The notes: a model not told the origin generated them from the letters alone. A stretch of 64,000 nt of DNA from Nymphaea colorata (GCF_008831285.2 NC_045140.1:23950131-24014130); one strand, 5' to 3'. Shown: positions 28,546 through 40,783, counted from the stretch's first letter. A program made the numbers and translations.

Positions 28546-31455
28546 ATATATGACTGTTATGACATATGGGCTAGAGTTGGTTCTCAAGAGTGAGAGCCGG
28601 AGAAAAAGATATGAACATTCAAATTTATTGCATACTCAAACTGCCCAAACATTTTCTTTCGTCTCCAACTCCATGATGACGTGATGTTTGGATATGCTAC
28701 TTGTTCAATAGGTACTCTTATGATCTTATTTATTAGATCCAATTTCGCAAAATTCCTTCTTTTTCGAAAAGAACCCGTTTTATATGTAAAAAAACAGGTC
28801 AGCCAAAAAAACCCTGTTTTTTTGAGAAAAATGCCAAAATGAAAAGAAAATGCAAAAAAAAGAAGAAAATGCATTTGTAATTTTGTTCGCTGTTTTTGTC
28901 CTTTTTTTTGCATTTTTTGTTTCTACGTTTAATTTTTAGGATTTCTTTTAATTTTTTTTAGAATTTGCTGAGACTGTCCCGAGATTTTCAGTTGTGCTGT
29001 ATTATACCTGAGAAAAATCTTTGTTTAAAACCCGTAAATGTTATTTGTGACATAATTTTGTTGTCATTTTAAGAACAATTGTTCCATACAGTCCTCGTCT
29101 TTCTTTCTTTTGCCTATATATTTTATGGACCCTATGTATATAACAGTCTAATATTAAATAATGAATTATTAAAATAATTGAATAAATATGATTTATATAC
29201 TTTGGATCTCAATTTTCACCCACTTCAAGGCATCTTGGTTTTTGGATCATCTTTGTCATTATAAATGTCATTCTGTCCTCTGTATGGGTTTTCAAAATTC
29301 TTAACAATTGCTGACTAAACAATGCACACAAGTTTGGCAGCTGAGCAATTCTGCTTTGTTATTCAAAAAGTGTGATTATGATTTATAGCAATATACCTTG
29401 CTTAATTTAACTTTTGCAAGTGTCATTTTCATACAGATTCAGTGTAGGTGTAAATAAGATATGTTTATACTTTAAACTTTTGGTGAATAGTGGTGCGTAG
29501 CATCTATTGCATTACTTGGGGTCAGTAGGTCCAATCTCCTCTTCTATAAAAGAATATCTCATAGTTGACAAGATTTCTGATTTTGCTGTCATGTCTTCTT
29601 AGTCTAGATTTCGCTGGTTATGTATATGGATCATTAACAGAACAATTTTGGGCCTCGGTGTAAATTTGGTGGGGTTATGTGTATAAAGTACTTCAAAGTA
29701 TAGTAAGTGCTTTGCATTGACTCGGCCACTTGTGCTTTTCTGTTTTGCAGAAGGAATATGGCCGATATAAGCAGGCCAAAGGGTGGAAAAATTTGGTGGT
29801 ATATAAATCTGGTATTCATGCACTTGGTCTGTACACTTCTCAATTTATCCCTAGAGGAGCAATGGTGAGCTTATTCTGGATATTGGCTTAATTTGTGGTT
29901 TGAGTAAAACCCTGATATTTATGGACATGTTACTAGGTTGTTGAGTATGTGGGTGAGATAGTGGGTTCACATGTGGCTGATAAACGAGAGATAGAATACC
30001 TTTCTGGAAGAGGAGTACAGTACAAGAGCGCCTGTTATTTCTTCAGAATCGACAAGGAACATATTATTGATGCTACCCGCAAAGGAGGGATTGCCCGTTT
30101 TGTCAATCATTCGTGTCTGGTACTGCTTTATCCATTTGACTGATGCATTTGTCTTACTATTTTCCTTACTCCTGCTCTCTATTCTTGTTTCTCATTTTGG
30201 TCTTCCTCTTTCTTTGTTGCAGCCTAACTGCGTTGCCAAGATTATTACTATTCGGAATGAAAAGAAGGTATAATTTTATCTGATTCTTTATTGTGCTGAA
30301 TTTCTTTTGAATAAAATGGCCATTTAACACAATGGGAAGAATAGTGCACTTGTGATTTGACTAGGTCAATCTAATCCGATGTCCAACTATTTGAGAATAA
30401 TGATTTGAGAATCTGAGGACTACATGATTTGGAGGTTAGTTGAATTTTGATTCTCATACATGCAGCGAAGTAAAACTTCAAGAAATGAAAATGTAAAGAA
30501 TTTGTTTGTAAATTAAAGCACATAGCGCCATTCTTAATAACAAACATGTCATTAGCAAACTTACGAAGTAAAATATGAACCGTAACTGCATCCTATGTAC
30601 TAGATCTGGATATGGTTGGAGTTCTATGACTCTTTTGACATCTGCACGTTGATTACGTGCTCAATGTAGCTTTTTGTTGTAGTATGGGCTGTGAGCTGTG
30701 CTGTGACTGGGTGCGAGTTGGGACCAATCTAAAATATGATTAACAGCCAGTTATCATTGGTGGCTTTCTTTTCTTGTTAGTTGCGTACGAATCTATCACA
30801 TTCTTGCGAAACTGGTGTGCACATCCGTGAACCGATGTGTGAACTGGTGTGCACGTGTTCGTCCTGCACTGGCTTAATATGACATGGTTGCTTATAGATA
30901 GATCAAACTGAATGGATTAACAATGTATTGGTTAACTTGCTTCAGGGGTTTTTCCTGTGTGCTAGTAGGTAGGTTATGCAGCAAGGATCAGTTGCAATGA
31001 TTTTCTAGGTCAAAGATGCAACTTCGAGGTTAAATTGTATGTTTCGGAATTCCGGATGGGTAGGTCTCATTTGAACGAAGGGTTTAACATCTTGAGCTGG
31101 ACTGCATACGTGGACGGATGTTGGGATGGATGAGTCATATTTTAATTGCTCAAGCCTGAGCTAGTGTTCCACACTAGCCTAAGATAAACAGGAAGCCTAA
31201 GATAAACAGGAAAAAGGATCAGCGAGTCTAATCTCATCTTCAAATTTCATTTGACACCTTCAAATTGCTGATTTATTAATCACGTGTTTCATATTAATCA
31301 CATGTTTGAAACAAATGCAGGTTGTCTTCTTTGCCGAGAGGGACATAAACCCTGGTGAGGAGATTACGTATGATTATCATTTTAATCATGAGGATGAAGG
31401 CAAAAAAATACCTTGCTTCTGTAATTCAAAAAATTGTAGGCGGTATTTGAATTAG
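14962..31455 (+). CDS. Trithorax-like PHD, extended-PHD and SET histone-lysine methyltransferase, 17 coding exons
   Basis: Exons: 14962-15646 (ATG taken at 14968), 16019-16110, 17782-18496, 18594-19616, 19807-19927, 21126-22855, 23571-23712, 23826-23949, 24054-24137, 24551-25024, 25265-25360, 26912-27088, 27183-27371, 29751-29864, 29937-30119, 30223-30267, 31321-31455. The phases fit throughout and the sum is 6123 nt (2040 aa). Residues 1-1500 are largely disordered, with a Cys/His-rich stretch at about 818-917 and a motif [13 protein letters not shown] at about 1350. PHD1 is at about 1519-1563 ([20 protein letters not shown]). An extended PHD covers about 1572-1760 (C-x2-[13 protein letters not shown], then CSMC and FHPWCAH). 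SET is at about 1893-2023 with [11 protein letters not shown] and EEITYDYHF, and a post-[16 protein letters not shown] ends the protein. Known for the family: nuclear H3 lysine methylation, mostly H3K4 in trithorax types. No PWWP or FYRN/FYRC is visible, so it is not a standard ATX1-5; the exact class is an inference. A 45-nt optional exon at 27500-27544 would also keep frame. Confidence 0.92.
19721..19800 (+). repeat. Tandem 40-bp duplication beside a splice acceptor
   Basis: Two copies of a 40-bp unit beginning GATTAAGCTTCATTTTTCTT and GATTAAGTTTCATTTTTCTT follow each other directly, with a few mismatches. The second copy ends only a few bases before the acceptor (TTGTTAG at 19800-19806) of the PHD/SET exon at 19807, so the repeat doubles the pyrimidine tract of this intron. 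Confidence 0.85.
20291..20481. mobile_element. Candidate solo LTR or TRIM-like element in an intron of the PHD/SET gene
   Basis: The stretch begins TGTAACACCCCAGAAG and ends GGGTTGTTACA, so its ends form the imperfect inverted pair TGTAACA/TGTTACA with LTR-type TG...CA termini. It is about 191 bp and GC-richer than the surrounding intron. It contains AGTCCCGTATCGAAGATTGT, a phrase of the kind found in plant TRIM/Cassandra-type LTRs (remembered, not searched). The flanks ATAGA and ATAAA are only a partial 5-bp match. No 5S-rRNA-like segment was seen. Confidence 0.5.
28103..28551. repeat. Cluster of three TA microsatellites in the intron before the SET exons
   Basis: TA runs lie at about 28103-28162, 28318-28367 and, with a leading CT run, 28500-28551. 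They sit in the 2.4 kb intron between the exon ending 27371 and the first SET exon at 29751. Confidence 0.9.
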
Positions 31456-33539
31456 TGCTTGTAATTTTCTTTTTGCCAGTTTAGTTCTTTAATTCATTCT
31501 TTCTTGGGTTCAGCTGGACGCAGGATCCCGAGTTCATTCTTGGCAACATTTCCTTATTAGAAATACGTGCGTCCATTACACTAACCTAACGGTCTGCAAG
31601 ATTCATGTTGCATGCTTCATAATATTTTTTCTTAAATTGCTAACATCTACTCTAGGGTTCAGTGGGTTGGACGGTGCACATGATGCCACGTTTCTGCCAC
31701 TTCGGGTTTATTGAGCCTGAATGTTCTGCGAAACGCTAAATGTTTTCGTACCTGCTTTATAAGGACTGCGTCGTTGACGTTCTACACTACGAAAGCAGCA
31801 CCTTTTCCTTTTCTGACGCTGGAGTTGGTGATGGGGCCTTTGCGATTCTCGATGAGTTGCGCATTTATGTAATTGTGCTTGTACACTGTCAGCAGTGAAT
31901 TAATCTAAGATTCGTATTTCTCGGGTGCTGAATGTTCCCTATTTGGTGCCTTTTTTTCTAAGCTTGCATTAGGCATCTTTCAGCATCCAATCTGTTGGTC
32001 CATTTTTATCGTCTGCTTTCAGTTTTGACATGTGGTTGCCATTTCGGAAGATGCTGTCGTACGCATTCTCAAAGGCTTTTGTAGTGGACCAAATCTGAGT
32101 CACGGAAGTGGCGTAGATGATTCTTATTTTGTGTTTGGCTGGTAATTCTCAATCTGTTCCAAAATTTAAATATTGAATTCTATATGGCAATTTTCCGAAG
32201 GTATAGTCTAGGTAATAGCTTTTATGGCCATGATCTGAGTATCGGATTTATACTAAAATCTGTACGAGTTATGGCGTAGTTTACATTAAGCTTTAGTGGA
32301 TTTGATTCGCCCGTTAGAGCAGGAACTTGTTTGCGGTAGGGATGGTATCCCTAACGTGTGTGTAAACTGTAAAGACAAATTCTATGTTGACATGTACATT
32401 GCTGGTTTTGATCTCATGTATCGACGCGTGACATCTTGTCATTTTTTTCTCGTAATTATATTCCCATTGTTGCTGACTTATCTCCCTACTTAACTGTTGC
32501 TTGATATTCTAAATTTCATTTGCCTGCTCTACTCAATTTTATAGGTTGGCTTTAGCGGAATATATTATGCCAAGGGAGAAGATCAACCTTGAGGTGGTCC
32601 TGCGTCCATCCCCACTTCGAGGATTTATAAGATTCCTTTCCAATTTCAAACAGAAACTAAGTCAAAACCATGAGGCTGCAAACGTATTTCACATCACATT
32701 AGATTAACAAACAACAGGAAACGAAAAGGATATTTTTATAAATGCTAATGATCGACAAAAATATCCGAGAAATGCCTTCAAAAGTGATCTTACAAGGTCT
32801 GCCTAAAGAGAATTCTCAAATCAATTGGAAATTAAGCCTTTTTTCTTTGGCAAAAAGCGCATGGGAATGATGCCATTTTTCGTTATTGCACACCAGGACA
32901 TGACACCTAGAAAATGAAGAGTATCAATTCGCTAGCAAATAGTAGGAGGATTGACAGCTCTGCTATGTAATATGCAGCAGAAACCAAGACGCCCCGTGCA
33001 GAAAACGCTTATACTGAGGACAGCAGTTGCATGTATAATTAACATGCATTTTTTTTTTCCTCGCCTGAAATACTAATCTTGCAGAAACATTTTTCGAGCT
33101 TCATTATTTTGTGCCTTCTGGTAGCCTGTCAAGCGTGCATTGGCAGTAGAAGGAATCGACCAAGGCTCAGCTCAACACGTAGAATACATGTTTGTACATG
33201 TTACTAAGAGAGAGACATCCGACAAGATAAAAAAAATATTAGGTTATTGAAGGGCGAAACAATGCGTTTGAATGAATTTCTGGAGTAAATAATATTATAA
33301 TATCAGGTGCTCTGACATCTACAACTCTAATCCTTGTGAAAGGTGTTCAATATTGAAGTGGAGCTGAGTGGGACATGGTACATGATGATGGATCATATCT
33401 TTACTCACTAACAAACGAAAAGGAAATTGCAAATTGTGCTTAATAAAATAACTGGTAATACCTCATTTACACATTAATCATGTAAATATATCGCATGGTT
33501 AGAGGAATGCACAGAGAACACCTGAATCTTGTTAGATGA
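31456..33539. other. Tail-to-tail spacer between PHD/SET and HPAT genes
   Basis: The PHD/SET gene ends on the plus strand and the HPAT gene ends on the minus strand, so both 3' UTRs fall here. No coding signal is visible apart from short unsupported frames such as 32296-32493. Confidence 0.6.
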
Positions 33540-36500
33540 TTATGCTCCCCAATCAGGTATATTTGCTGTCGCTTCATTCACCATTTTTACCAACATCACC
33601 TGCATATCAATGGTTTTCTCTACTGCTTAGTGAGATGTATATTTCATTGCAACATTTTTCAAATATTGGGAAATTTTAAACTTAAACAGCAACATCCCTT
33701 TGTAGTTCAGCGCTTGTTAGACACAAAAAACAACAAGAGATTGGCAAAAAAGGTGGAGGGTAGCATGCTTAGTCATTCATCAGTTTTCAAGGAAAACAAA
33801 GTATGGATTTAAACACGAGGAACTTAAGAGATCTCTAAAGGAAAGAAGGAACGTTCCTTAATGGCTAGAAAGGACCTTTAAGACAGCAGTCAAAATGATG
33901 GGGCCAATAGCTTAGCAGGGGAAACTGCTGGATCCGTAATACCGTGAAACATTGAGGAATGGAAAAAAGAATAAAACTTATGGTTCACAAATGACCTTGA
34001 CATGAAATATTCATGAGATCCAAAGAAAATGAGGTACAGATAGATTGTTCGAAATTCAACCTATCATGGAATGGCATCTTAGACACTGCTTTAATCTGGA
34101 TATATTTTTGGAAAGATATTGTTCGTTGCAATTGGTTTTAAGGGTAGATATTCCTAAGCAAGTACATGATGCCTAAATTTAGTGGTGAACATGGGATGGA
34201 AATACCAGTGAAGACTGAGGAAAAAGGCTGTTATTTAGAATGCAAGTAGATCATTTACATCAGCATCCTGTATTATCATAAGGGCAAAAGTTATAGTTAG
34301 ACTCAGTTACGTCCTTCTAATAATCAAGTGATTAATGCATGATTGCTCATAATGGAAAAGTGTAATCTCCAGGCTTTCGTATATGTTGTCTTTGCTTCTT
34401 CTCAGTAAAGTCCAATACAGTTTGTCTGTCTAGTCCCCTTTTTCACTTAACTTCCATTGTGCATAATGTAGAACTTTAACATACCTATGCCAGGATATGA
34501 ACACTAATATGATATGTTCAATAGCATTTACATTAGGTGGTTCTTTGGAATAGTAAATAGTTGGGAGCAGCTCTTTATTAATATTTGTTTTATTTTTGGA
34601 CCTATTGTGTGATTGTTCAGTTTTACCCTATATCTCTTTTAATAAGAGATTAGGGCCGATTAATGTCATGATTTTAACTGCTCTTCTCCTCATACCTGCG
34701 ATTAGTGTAACATTGTTTCAGAGCCTCCTAACCCTAGGTGAGCTTGATGCTACAGTCGCTCCATCCTCTTCTACTTCTTCTTCCTCTTCTTCTCCCAACC
34801 TCATTGGCACTGTTTTGTTGGCTGTTATATTTTACCGTGGCATAGATCTATAATGAGTATAAAGTTGTTGGGAATCCATTTTCTTATAGTGCAACTGTGA
34901 AATTAGACGGACACAATTATGAAATTTGGTATTACATGTTTATGATGTCAGTTGTAGGGAATCGAAAAGACCACGTCCTTGAAGAGGATGAACCAGTTGT
35001 TAAAACAAGGAAGTATGCCACATGGAAAAAGACAATAGCATTGTTATGTCGTGGATTAAGAATAGTGTGCAGTTTGATATTGTCCCTACTCTTGCTTACT
35101 ATACGACTGCCCAAAACATGCAGCTTGAGACAGACTTATTCCCACGACAAGAATGTTTCTAAAATCTTACAAGTTGAGGAAAAACTTCTCAAACTGCAGT
35201 AGGGTGACCTGGATTGTCCCAATACTTTGTTTTAGTTAAAACAACATATGAACAACTGAAGGCTCTTCAACCTCCTTGTCACACGTGCTATAGGACACAT
35301 TTCGAGCGGACAATGGTGGCATAGTTCTTGGCAGGTTTGTCACGTAAGTTTGAGGTAGCTAAAGTACACATACTTATTGGAGCTGAGATTCTAGATCTTG
35401 CTGAGGCATATAATAGACTCAGTAGATTGGCTGTCTCTTTCTCAGCCTCAACATGATAGGCTAGCCGACGGGTGGCTTTCTCTTATTATGGGATTTAGGG
35501 ATGTGAAACTCTCTAGTTCTGTTTCTATTTCCCATGTGTTATATGCCCCAAAATTTCTTGTTAATCTTCTATCCGTCATACAATTGGCGAATGATCTGCA
35601 GTATAGAGCTATATTTGGTCTTGGCTCATGTTCTTTGTAGGACTTACAAACTGAGAAGATGATTGGTGACGGCCATGAGCACAAGGGAGTTTATATACTG
35701 TCAGAACCGGTGGAGATTGTGGCATCATTGTCCAAACTTCGTAGTGTCTTTCCCAATATTCTAGCATCTGAGTCTTTTCAATGTGAGGTCTGTCAATTGG
35801 GCAAACACATTAGAAGTAGATTTCCTTCCAGTATTAGTCAGTCCAGTCATGCTGTCTTTAATCTTATTCATGTCGATGTTTGGGGGCCTAGCAAGGTTGT
35901 AAGCCAGGCCAAGTTTAGTATTATCTTGTCATTGTTGATGATTTTTCTCTTCTCAGTTGGGTATTCTTGTTAAATGACAGGTCTGAAGTTATATGTATTT
36001 TTCAAAACTTTATTGTTGAAATAAAAACTTAGTTTGGCTTCATTGTAAAAAATATTCGCACTGATAATGCTCTTGAGTTCAAATCAAGTACTTTGCTGCA
36101 AGTTTACTCCAAGTATAGAATTTGCCCTCAATTTACTTGACCTCATACTCCACAACAAAATGGCATTGTCGAACGTAAACATTGTCAGTTACTTGATATG
36201 ACTCGTACACTTATGTTACATTGCTTTGTTCCTGCCCAATTTTGGGGTGATCTCGTTCTCATTGCATGTTACCTAATTAACCGTCTTCCATCCTCTTCCA
36301 TTGACAATCAAATTCCCATTTAGCTCCTTTATCCAGATAGACCCTTCTTTTCTCTTCCACCCAAAGTGTTTGGGTGCATCTATTTTGTCCATGTCTTTGG
36401 CCCTACCAAAGACAAACTTGTTGGTCAATCGATTAAATGTGTATTTCTTGGCTAGTGGCTACCCAAAGCACCAAAAAGGTTACACTTGTTTTGACCCCCA

Positions 36501-37686
36501 TACAAATAAGCAGTACATCAGTGTACATGTTACATTCTTTAGGTCATGTACTTACTTTCAACCAACTTTACCCTTGTTCGAAATGTTGTCGCCTATTCCT
36601 TTACCTACTCCTCTATATGCCCTTCAATCTGTTCCTTGTGAGTCTCCTCTAGGTTTCCACAAATTCTGTGATCCCCCACTGGTTTACACCCACCAACATG
36701 CTTCCGCTCATGACCGCCCACCGATCTCTTCTCAAGATGTAAGTATGCCTAACATCACTGAGGATGCTTCTGGATACCTTTCGATATATTTACCTATGGC
36801 AATGTACTCTTCATTCCTTCTCATAATTTGTTTCTATTGATACTCTTGGTATATTGATACTCTTGGTAGTAGCCGGCAGCAGTTTGTGTCTGCATTGTCA
36901 ATGCATCCTGTTCCTTCTAGTCACCAGTAGACGTTACTTGACCCAAGATGACGGTAGGCTATGTAGGATGAAATGGGTGCATTGCTCCAACAGGGGACAT
37001 GGAACTTGGTTAATCTTCCTCTTGGTTGTGATATCATTGGCTCCAAATGGGTCTTCACCATCAAATACTTGTCTAATGGCTCAGTGGAGTGTTATAAAGC
37101 TCGTCGAGTAGCAAAAGGGTATGCACAAACATATGGTGTCAACTTCTTTGAGACTTTTCTCCTGTGGCCAGGTATGGGGCCTTATTGTTTTTGTTGTTGT
37201 GCATTATGATTGACTCTTATATCAACTAGATGTCAAAAATGCTTTCTTATATGGGGATCTCGAGATTGTATATACACAGCAGCCCCCTGGCTTTGGGAGT
37301 AAGGAGGAGTGTGACGTCATTGAAAGGAAGCTTTTTGAACCCTAGGACTCACAGGACTCAAGCAAGAACCCTGAAGCTCCAAGGTTGGGCACGAGCAGGC
37401 CTCTGTGTCTGGATTCTAGAGTGAAATGAATAAAATATAGGTGGTCAGACAGGATAATGGCATTATATGCTTACTCGTGATGGTTATTCACTGGATGTGA
37501 TAGCTTTCAGTTCCATCTTGATGGAAGGACATAGCGTTCTTAAGAACACCCACAGGCCACAACCTCTGAATTCTAAAACTAATGCTATAAAACAGAAGGC
37601 ATGCATGACGAGTAAAGAAACTACATTTTTGCATTTTTGGTCCTACACTGTTGAAGCTTGAAATATGAAAGTCAAAATAACAGTTT

Positions 37687-37776
<90 letters not shown>

Positions 37777-40394
37777 CCCTTTCAGGAGATGATTTAATTG
37801 TCTCTAAACCGTTAAACAGTCCATCCTCTTCAGTAAACAAAACGCCTCTGCCAGACATACATTTTAGAATAGTGAGCTGCTTAGCCATTCAAAACACCCG
37901 TCAGTGGTGATTGACATGAAGCTCCCATATGAAGCTTTCATGATCATGGAGTTGGAATATTTGATATTTTTCTGTTTTTGTATACTAAAGGGTATGAGAG
38001 AGCAAATAATTTCATACACCAAAGCTGCACAGTATATACTTGAAAAATGCTTGTTAAAAATTCATACCACACTTTCAGGGACTCCAGCAGGTGGCAGCCG
38101 AAGGTTTCTTGGGGGAACAGTTGTACCATATGATCTTTTATCAAACCTCCACTCCCCATATTTGCCAGGTGTCATCTTTCCCTGCATATTGCAATGCAAC
38201 AAGAAACCTCCATTTTACTAAGATAAAAAACACGAGGACATTTGCAACTTTACATGTTCATTATGCACAATAAACATAAAACCAAATTTGCATATCAAAT
38301 AGATTAATCTGAAAATTTTTAAGCTGTTATACCTGTAAATCAAAGTCACACCCATAGGTATAGTGAATTATGAACTTCTCACCAATTTCTTTGTCCCAAG
38401 GAGGCTTTGCTCATCAACAGAATCATGTACCAGTTAGTCAAAGATCTTAGCAAACAATGAAACACAAATGATGTATTATAGACAGAATGGAATTACACCT
38501 GAATCATGAAGTCCTTATAAAGAATGTGCCTGATGCCATGCAATGCAGATGCAACAGCATAAGCGTACCTGGAATTCAAGCAAAGTTAAAGAATAATATG
38601 ATCGAATAGCCAGATCGATATGCATATGTCACAAACAAAAGCAGAAGCTCGGAAAAAACCTACTTACATCTCTAGAACCCAACCAAATGCTTTGTCAGTT
38701 TCAGGATCCTTTTTCATCGCTAAAGAAACATTCATCCATGTAGGTGCAATTTCCTTAAGAGATACCTATAACCATATATAGTACAATAAAGGTATTAAAT
38801 ACCATAAAATGCTTTGGCGAAGCAACAGAAGGTCAAAAGACAGAGAAAGTACCTTCTCTATGATAACAGGGGAGTTCCCAATTGGGTCGATATTTGTGAT
38901 TGGTCCCTCATTTTCTGGGAAGAATTTCCTGAGCACCTTCTCATATTTTTTTGGTTCAATATAGAAAAATGGAAATGCAGCTGGGCTTCCGCCTTTTGAC
39001 AGGTTAGGAATGGGCTTGATGATAAGATGGTCAGGTTCTGCCATCAGTACATAGCTGCACAGACGAGAAAAGGATCAGCTGGAGAAGTAAGCAACTTCAA
39101 ACCAACTGAATTTTGAATAGGTGAAAAAGAAGTCCTCACTCTTCTTTTATATCAGCATTGCGAAGCCACTGAACAAAAGCCCAAGGTCGATTGAGCACTA
39201 TATAACCCTGCCGACAGAAAGCATAAAAAGTTAGTAAGAGATTTCCATAACCATGACTTGTAATGGATGCAACACATTCCGTCGGAATATGATGAAACAG
39301 AAAGGGACAAAAAATTTTGTTGCAAGACTCCTGCTTGCAGTCTTATTATCGAGGTCGCCCTCTTAACCCACCATCATGTATCAGGCAAAAATGCACAACA
39401 AGGTCAAGGTCCGTGGCAATAGCTACAGCACGGGAGAGCAAACAGGCACTGAATAATAAAAGAATGAGATGTACATTTAACAAGATTTTCGCCTCCAAAA
39501 CATCAAACTGTCGACGTTTTAAGAGATCAAAGGGGAAGATCAGGGAAAAAGAAAAGAAAAGAAAAAAGAAGTGGTAGCAGAGCCACCCGAAGCTCATCAT
39601 GTCTTTTTTCTCGCATGCTCATGCAAATTAGTAGTGACTTTCACCCTCATAACTGAAAAAAAAAAGAAAAAGAAAAAGCCGCTGTCAGTGTAACAAATAC
39701 ACCAACTTCAACTTGGAGGAAACAGAAGAAGACTCCACAGCCAGAACCAACAATTTTTTTTCCGTAATTCCCTGAAAATGGTGTCAGAAATCCACCTACC
39801 CAAAGAACTTTCAAAACGCCTGAAAACCAATCCTAGACGCGAGACACCTAACACCACGCTTCAAAACAAGAGGGTGGCGTTAATGGAGCATAGTCTACTA
39901 CCGTTCAAAACCAAAATAGGAAGCACAAATTATCAAAATAGAAAGCAGTCCACAATTTCGGCAGCATCAACCTGATCTGTGCCAGCGGGGAGGGGGTCGG
40001 CGACGAACGTGGGGATCTCGTCCATGTACTTATCCGGCTTCCCGGAGTGCAGAATCCTCGTGAACCCACCCATCTCTGAACCGTCCCTGTTCCAGTGCTT
40101 CTGGAACCAGTAATACATAATCCTACATTGCCAAGTGTTGTACACGGAGTCCGAAGCCGTGACGGCTGTGTGGAAGAGCTTCTTGCTTCCCTTCTTGATC
40201 TGTGAGGGCATTCCGATGATTGGGTCAATAGTGACATGTCCGGACGATGAAGACCGAGATGAGGAAGACGGGAATCTGAACTCTTTCGTGAAAGGTGGGG
40301 CGACATGGGAAGAGACTATTATGTTGTAGGTGATGACTGCAGCAGTGAAAGTGATGAGGAGGGAGTATATCAAATTGGAATCACACCAACCCAT
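33540..40394 (-). CDS. HPAT: Hydroxyproline O-arabinosyltransferase (HPAT/RDN1 family), 8 exons
   Basis: Minus-strand exons, 5' to 3': 40394-39972, 39207-39140, 39054-38853, 38765-38668, 38568-38499, 38404-38333, 38181-38068, 33599-33540. Total 1107 nt (368 aa), close to Arabidopsis HPAT1-3. The N terminus MGWCDSNLIY is followed by a signal anchor at about 8-28, typical of a type II Golgi protein. Conserved blocks: FHTAVTASDSVYNTWQCR (about 74-91), SEMGGFTRILHSGKPDKYMD, DQGYIVLNRPWAFVQWL, LMAEPDHLIIKPIPNL, FPFFYIEPKKYE, ITNIDPIGNSPVI, PTWMNVSLAMKKDPE, FGWVLEMYAYAVASALHGI, IIHYTYGCDFDLQ and GEWRFDKRSY. The last exon supplies VMLVKMVNEATANIPDW, the usual C terminus. Family role: transfer of the first arabinose to hydroxyproline of extensins and CLE peptides in the Golgi. 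The last intron (33600-38067) is 4468 bp and contains a copia remnant. Without splicing into the far exon the frame stops at once after the donor (38062-38064). Confidence 0.95.
34580..37500 (+). mobile_element. Degenerate Ty1/copia retrotransposon inside the last HPAT intron
   Basis: On the plus strand, antisense to HPAT, pieces of a copia polyprotein follow in the normal order but in changing frames with stops. They are: a gag start (about 34894-35200, LDGHNYEIWYYMF), a protease/pre-integrase part (about 35400-35820, with HVLYAPKFLVNLLSV and CEVCQLGKH), an integrase core (about 35860-36300, HVDVWGP, IRTDNALEFKS, PQQNGIVERKH), and the N-terminal part of reverse transcriptase (about 36990-37290, GSKWVFTIKY, LDVKNAFLYGDLE, QQPPGF). 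The match fades near 37500 and RNase H is not seen. A sequence TTGTTTCAGAGCC at about 34713-34725 resembles the tRNA-Met primer site (TGGTATCAGAGC). No pair of LTRs was found. The element is inactive and probably truncated at its 3' end. Confidence 0.9.
37690..37774. repeat. (CA)n(TA)n compound microsatellite
   Basis: About 13 CA units run straight into about 29 TA units. It lies within the last HPAT intron, just beyond the copia remnant. Confidence 0.95.
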
Positions 40395-40703
40395 CTCCCC
40401 TCCTTCCTTGTTGCTTATCAGGGAATTAGACCCATATATCGATCATCCCATGGGAGCAGATCTAATCAGGGCAGAAGAAGGATGGCAAGAACTCATCTCG
40501 TAAGAACACACCCCAAAGGACACGAGCAACGTTTGTCTTTTGCGTAGATTTCAACAGAAACGGCAAATATACGCGACCGGTAACGTGGGTAGAGTGGAGT
40601 ATTCCCTTGAAGTTGAACTGATTCTAACCCCAATCTTACCAATTTTTAGATAAAGAAAGCATTTTCGGGAAAATTTTATTCTCAGGAAAACGCCTTATAA
40701 AAC

Positions 40704-40783
40704 ACTGAAATCTCATTTATTAAATTGCATTCAACAAGCTAAAACTGAAATCTCATTTATTAAATTGCATTCAACAAGCTAAA
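40704..40783. repeat. Perfect tandem 40-bp duplication
   Basis: The unit starting ACTGAAATCTCATTTATTAA and ending AACAAGCTAAA occurs twice with period 40 and no visible mismatch, so it is recent or selected. It lies about 310 bp upstream of the HPAT start codon. Confidence 0.95.

Noticed and set aside
38062-38067. Stop codon right after the seventh HPAT exon taken as the end of the gene
   Set aside because: The conserved C-terminal residues are found in phase at 33540-33599 behind a valid GT-AG intron.
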